Below, one piece after another: positions 60,746 to 64,000 of a DNA stretch of 64,000 nt. The DNA lies in contig CALUTI010000003.1 of the NCBI GenBank assembly GCA_944323695.1, positions 124,001 to 188,000 on the forward strand, in the 5' to 3' direction. The DNA comes from Candidatus Gastranaerophilales bacterium. Its GTDB lineage: Bacteria > Cyanobacteriota > Vampirovibrionia > Gastranaerophilales > Gastranaerophilaceae. Numbering within the stretch: the stretch's first letter is position 1; each line of letters opens with the position of its first letter. Under the pieces are notes generated by a model that saw only the letters and a program-made list of their open reading frames with translations, was not told where the DNA came from and ran no database searches. Made by a program: the position numbers and the translations under genes.

Positions 60746-61255
60746 ATGGAAATCAAAATTCAACGTATGCAAAAGTCCGATGTGGACAATGTAATAAATA
60801 TTGAAGAACGGGCTTACGGCGAACATCACTGGTCTAAAGAGTCTTTTTTAAACGAGCTTTCAAATGATCTTGCACGTTACTATGCCGCATTTGACACAGA
60901 CGGAAATCTCGTAGGTTATGCAGGCTGCTGGCAAATTTTGGAAGAAGTCCATATTACAAACATTGCGGTTTCTCCTGATTTCAGACGTAAAAAAATAGGC
61001 GAAAGACTTTTGAGAAAAATTATTGATGACTGTTATGCAAATAAAGCAAAATATATTACGCTGGAGGTTCGGGTTTCCAATAATGCGGCAATAAAACTGT
61101 ATGAAAAATACGGTTTCAAGTCGCTCGGCACAAGAAAAGGCTATTATCAAAATAATAATGAAGATGCCTTAATAATGTGGACAGAAAACATATTTTACGA
61201 TAAATTTAAATTGAATTACGAAAAAATATTATCCGGAGAAGAAAATGACAGATGA
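60746..61255 (+). CDS. rimI: ribosomal protein alanine N-acetyltransferase-like (GNAT)
   Basis: GNAT fold with acetyl-CoA loop VSPDFRRKKIGERLL and the RimI-type tail LEVRVSNNAAIKLYEKYGFKSLGTRKGYY. 169 residues, slightly longer at the C-terminus. Extended -10 TGC-TAAAAT ends 6 nt before the ATG, so likely leaderless. Overlaps the BioY gene by 11 nt. Confidence 0.85.
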   Translation: MEIKIQRMQKSDVDNVINIEERAYGEHHWSKESFLNELSNDLARYYAAFDTDGNLVGYAGCWQILEEVHITNIAVSPDFRRKKIGERLLRKIIDDCYANKAKYITLEVRVSNNAAIKLYEKYGFKSLGTRKGYYQNNNEDALIMWTENIFYDKFKLNYEKILSGEENDR

Positions 61256-61913
61256 TGAGGCTATGGTCCCTCGAATTAAGAGGGTAAGCAAAGAAAAAAA
61301 GAAACTTAAAATTCCTGTACTGAATATACTTCTGGTACTTTTCTGTTCTTTTCTTTTAATGGTATCCACATTTGTACAGCTTAATATAACACATTTTATA
61401 ATCCCGTTTGATATTTTTTCAAACCATGCATTAACTAAAAAGGATTTTCTATATACGTTTTCAATAATTCCTCAAATCCCTGCCGTAATGTTTGTTGTAG
61501 GGCTTTTAGGCAGAAGACTCGGGATTACAAGTGTTATAATTTATATTTTGACAGGATTATTTTTATTACCTGTTTTTGCGCTCGGAGGCGGAGTCAGATA
61601 TATTTTGGAACCGGGTTTTGGGTATATTGCAGCCTATATTCCGGCTGTGTTTTTTGCAGGAAGCATATTAAAAAGCGGTTTTTCAATTAAAAATATTCTC
61701 AAAGCAGCTTTAATAGGAGTTTTAACAATACATTTTATCGGAATAATTTATATGCTATTTATCTCCGCAATAAAACATGAAGGCTGGGGCTTTATAAAAG
61801 GCTGGATGCTTTCACAAAGTTTATTAAAACTGGCTTATGATTATGTATTAAGTTTAATCGCACTGTTTGCAGCCAAATATGTCAACAAATATATTAAATA
61901 TTTGATAAGCTGA
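61245..61913 (+). CDS. bioY: BioY-family biotin transporter substrate component
   Basis: Multi-pass membrane protein: VLFCSFLLMVSTFVQL, then LGRRLGITSVIIYILTGLFLLPVF and FGYIAAYIPAVFFAG with the BioY-type G-rich central region. A charged N-terminal extension (DEAMVPRIKRVSKEKKK) precedes the first helix. 222 residues. SD CGGAG. Takes up biotin, alone or with a shared ECF module not encoded here. Confidence 0.82.
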   Translation: MTDDEAMVPRIKRVSKEKKKLKIPVLNILLVLFCSFLLMVSTFVQLNITHFIIPFDIFSNHALTKKDFLYTFSIIPQIPAVMFVVGLLGRRLGITSVIIYILTGLFLLPVFALGGGVRYILEPGFGYIAAYIPAVFFAGSILKSGFSIKNILKAALIGVLTIHFIGIIYMLFISAIKHEGWGFIKGWMLSQSLLKLAYDYVLSLIALFAAKYVNKYIKYLIS

Positions 61914-63225
61914 GATTATTTAAATATTTAATCAATTTTTTAATATCTTTATTCCACGACCCGTTCCAGCTTCTAAGGATAATATCTGCAGGGCACAAGC
62001 CGTTCAGGGTAAGTTCTTTTATAGGCTCAAGATATTTTTCTTCACCTGTATTCATTTCTATCAATGATTTTTCGGAGATATAGAGAATTTCTTTTGCAAT
62101 ATCAAGAACCGTATAATTTTTTATACTGCACTGGAGAGCATTTTTAGGAATATTATATCTTAGCTCCGCAAAATCCATGTGTGAAAAAGGCTTAAACAAT
62201 TCTTCAATTTCACTCATTGCATATTTGTTATACAAAATACTTTTATAAATAGCCAGAACCGAATAAGGCATACTTGTACAATCATGATTTCGTATTTCTA
62301 TAAAATTACGCAGTCTGACTTCAGGAAAATAAAGATTTGCATGAAGTTTGTAATCTTCTAACGTAGCTTCAAAACCTTCAAACCCTTTTTCCATGTAATC
62401 TTCAAAATTCATTCTGCCGTTAATTTCCAGAGGATTACGTCCCTTATTCAAAAATATAACCGGAGACTGCATAACTTTATTTATATATTCATCAAAAGAA
62501 AACTCCTCATCCAAATTGCATGCATATCCGCAGCGTTCATTATCGGTATTAAGCCAGCTAAGGCTTCTAAAACTTTTGTATCCGGTTTCAACCCCGCCAC
62601 GTATCGGAGAATTTGCAAACATTGCAGTCATAAAAGGCACCATTTTGTTTGCTATCTTGAATTTTCTGACTGCATCTTCTTCATCAGTAAAATCAAAACA
62701 GCCCTGCACGCCCGCAGTTTCTCTCATCATGACATCTGACAAAATTCCCCATAAATATCTTGCCATAATCTTATAACGCTTTTTCGGAATAATATTGATA
62801 TTTTTATGTGTAGTTAACGGAGATACACCATATTCCAAAAGGTTTATGTTCAACTTATCTAAAATCGGAAGAATTTTTTTGTTTAATGATTTAATCTTTT
62901 TTTCAAGATCAAAGATTGTTTTTTCAGGTTTTATACTTAATTCTACCTGACATCCGGGTTCAAGTGTAATTGTATCGTGATTTTGCTTTAAACCGATTAT
63001 ATTAAAATCATCAGTTATGTAATCCCAGTTTTCTTCTTTTGCAAACTGCCGCAAAAAATTACATATCCCGTTTTCATAACCAATAGTCTTAAAAGAAGTA
63101 GCAGAAATCGGTAATCGTTCATATTCCATTCCGACAGTAAAGTCTTGAGGTTTTTTATAACCTCTTTTGTATAATCTTAAAATATCTTCCTTTTCTAATT
63201 TTTCTTTAACTTTTGCGTTTAACAT
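61894..63225 (-). CDS. gshA: glutamate-cysteine ligase, GCS2 family
   Basis: Joins glutamate and cysteine to make gamma-glutamylcysteine. Plant/cyanobacterial-type GCS2: VGMEYERLPI, TITLEPGCQVELS, GCFDFTDEEDAVRK, ANSPIRGG, and LRNFIEIRNHDCTS. 443 residues, normal. Convergent with bioY (20-nt overlap). No glutathione synthetase (gshB) is in the window. Confidence 0.88.
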   Translation of the reverse strand: MLNAKVKEKLEKEDILRLYKRGYKKPQDFTVGMEYERLPISATSFKTIGYENGICNFLRQFAKEENWDYITDDFNIIGLKQNHDTITLEPGCQVELSIKPEKTIFDLEKKIKSLNKKILPILDKLNINLLEYGVSPLTTHKNINIIPKKRYKIMARYLWGILSDVMMRETAGVQGCFDFTDEEDAVRKFKIANKMVPFMTAMFANSPIRGGVETGYKSFRSLSWLNTDNERCGYACNLDEEFSFDEYINKVMQSPVIFLNKGRNPLEINGRMNFEDYMEKGFEGFEATLEDYKLHANLYFPEVRLRNFIEIRNHDCTSMPYSVLAIYKSILYNKYAMSEIEELFKPFSHMDFAELRYNIPKNALQCSIKNYTVLDIAKEILYISEKSLIEMNTGEEKYLEPIKELTLNGLCPADIILRSWNGSWNKDIKKLIKYLNNLSLSNI

Positions 63226-63317
63226 ATACCCTCTTTGAATTAATTATAACACTATCAAAACTAGCAGAGAAATTTTTTTAAAACATTTACCTGTGTGTGG
63301 TATTATTATTTAGTAAT

Positions 63318-64000
63318 ATGAACTACTTCGAAAGAGCAAAATTTTTCAGAACAAAAAAACGACTCGGACAAAATTTCCTTATTAATGGCGAAATTATTCG
63401 GGAAATAATTGACAATGCAAATATTTCTCCAGATGATACCATTGTTGAAATCGGTCCCGGCGTCGGGTTTGTAACCGAACAGCTTGTAAAATATGCAAAA
63501 CAGGTTATCGCAATTGAATTGGATGAAGAAGCAATTAAGGAGCTTGAAAAACTTAAGGCACCGAACCTTAAAATTATCCATGCCGATATTTTAAAAACAG
63601 ATTTGTCAACTTTAAGTGAAGGTAAAATCAAAGTGGTTGCAAATATTCCTTATTATATAACCAGCCCGATAATTGCACACTTGCTTGGTGAAGTTGATGA
63701 TTTAGACAATAAAAACCGTAACAAAATTACCGAAATAATCCTGATGGTTCAGGAAGAAGTTGCAAGGAGAATGGTTGCCGATGAAAATTCACCGGCAAAA
63801 CAATACGGACTTTTGACAATACTTTCACAATTCTGGGCAGATGTTGAAATATTTAAACTCGTCGGCAGAAAATCCTTCTACCCCGCACCGAAAGTTAATT
63901 CAGCTCTTGTAAAACTTCTGGTTAAAGATAAACCTAAACTGGAATTATCCGATTACAAACATTTTAGAAAAACAGTAAAAGCAGCATTTTCACAAAGACG
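63318..64000 (+). CDS. rsmA: 16S rRNA (adenine(1518)-N6/adenine(1519)-N6)-dimethyltransferase (3' end beyond window)
   Basis: KsgA/RsmA, which methylates two adjacent adenines near the 16S 3' end. KKRLGQNFLING, the SAM site VEIGPGVGFVTEQL, and the catalytic NIPYYITSPI are visible. The frame is open to the window end at about residue 227. No SD; TATTAT lies 8 nt before the ATG, so perhaps leaderless. Confidence 0.95.
   Translation, partial: MNYFERAKFFRTKKRLGQNFLINGEIIREIIDNANISPDDTIVEIGPGVGFVTEQLVKYAKQVIAIELDEEAIKELEKLKAPNLKIIHADILKTDLSTLSEGKIKVVANIPYYITSPIIAHLLGEVDDLDNKNRNKITEIILMVQEEVARRMVADENSPAKQYGLLTILSQFWADVEIFKLVGRKSFYPAPKVNSALVKLLVKDKPKLELSDYKHFRKTVKAAFSQR

Noticed and set aside
1-64000. 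CRISPR arrays, rRNA operon, prophage or large insertion sequences
   Set aside because: No regularly spaced repeats, no rRNA sequence, and no integrase, transposase or phage structural genes were seen; mobile signals are limited to small repeats and the DUF559 insert.

Overview
This is an AT-rich, densely coded chromosomal segment from an anaerobic bacterium with a Gram-negative envelope. The best fit is a non-photosynthetic relative of Cyanobacteria (Melainabacteria/Vampirovibrionia, probably Gastranaerophilales). The grounds are a GyrA with the cyanobacterial-type blade-1 motif [10 protein letters not shown], many short type IV pilin-like proteins starting FTLAEVLITLGIIGVV, lipid A and heptose genes, [FeFe] hydrogenases, PPi-dependent phosphofructokinase, and no photosynthesis genes. 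The placement is an inference from gene content; no phylogeny was run.

Layout. 1-9933: a pilin-like gene behind an out-of-frame G tract, a secreted GH13 amylase, rarA, a sugar-binding protein, three unknown genes, two tandem pilin-like genes, rnpB (RNase P RNA) and another pilin-like gene. 10086-16101: gyrA, rpsO, an unknown gene, purB and a pilin-like gene. 16217-21139: a five-gene hydrogen operon with a sensory [FeFe] hydrogenase (HydS type), a SpoIIE-type phosphatase, two small [2Fe-2S] proteins and a group B-like [FeFe] hydrogenase. 21186-29522: dxr, priA, a PC4-like protein, dapB, a pilin-like gene, asd and a family 9 glycosyltransferase. 29705-38357: a small HTH protein, hldE C-domain, lpxD-lpxC-fabZ, PPi-PFK, an M29 aminopeptidase with lpxA, and a ROK glucokinase. 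38399-49847: a structured-RNA candidate, hsp20, a 2-hydroxyacid dehydrogenase, DUF4127, mntP, hpf, a pilin-like gene, tRNA-Glu, ffh, ispF, a Cof phosphatase and a NUDIX hydrolase. 49916-50172: a tiny hydrophobic peptide gene facing a convergent promoter. 50186-64000: a HEAT-like protein, a DprA-like protein, pcrA, a 450-bp inverted-repeat element, a two-component system, tadA, a TIGR02757 protein, a broken pilin-like gene, a GGDEF protein, rimI, bioY, a glutamate-cysteine ligase and the start of rsmA.

The main finding is a set of six pilin-like loci in which the upstream start codon is followed by an uninterrupted run of 9-12 G. Five share one leader, start-NGGGAS. Reading through each locus, 10 G joins the leader in frame to the prepilin signal and 9 G runs into an early stop. 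Two of these five loci have 10 G (ON) and three have 9 G (OFF). A sixth locus with an unrelated leader has 12 G and is in frame. This looks like slipped-strand phase variation of surface or secreted pilin-like proteins. The stretch between the G tract and the prepilin signal is also loaded with palindromic repeat elements that keep the frame open.

Other notable points are a DUF559 nuclease-like domain inserted in frame into PriA and flanked by 19-bp inverted repeats, related repeat insertions inside dxr and a TIGR02757 gene, a candidate type I toxin-antitoxin locus, and at least nine genes whose -10 box lies exactly 6 nt before the start codon, which predicts leaderless mRNAs.
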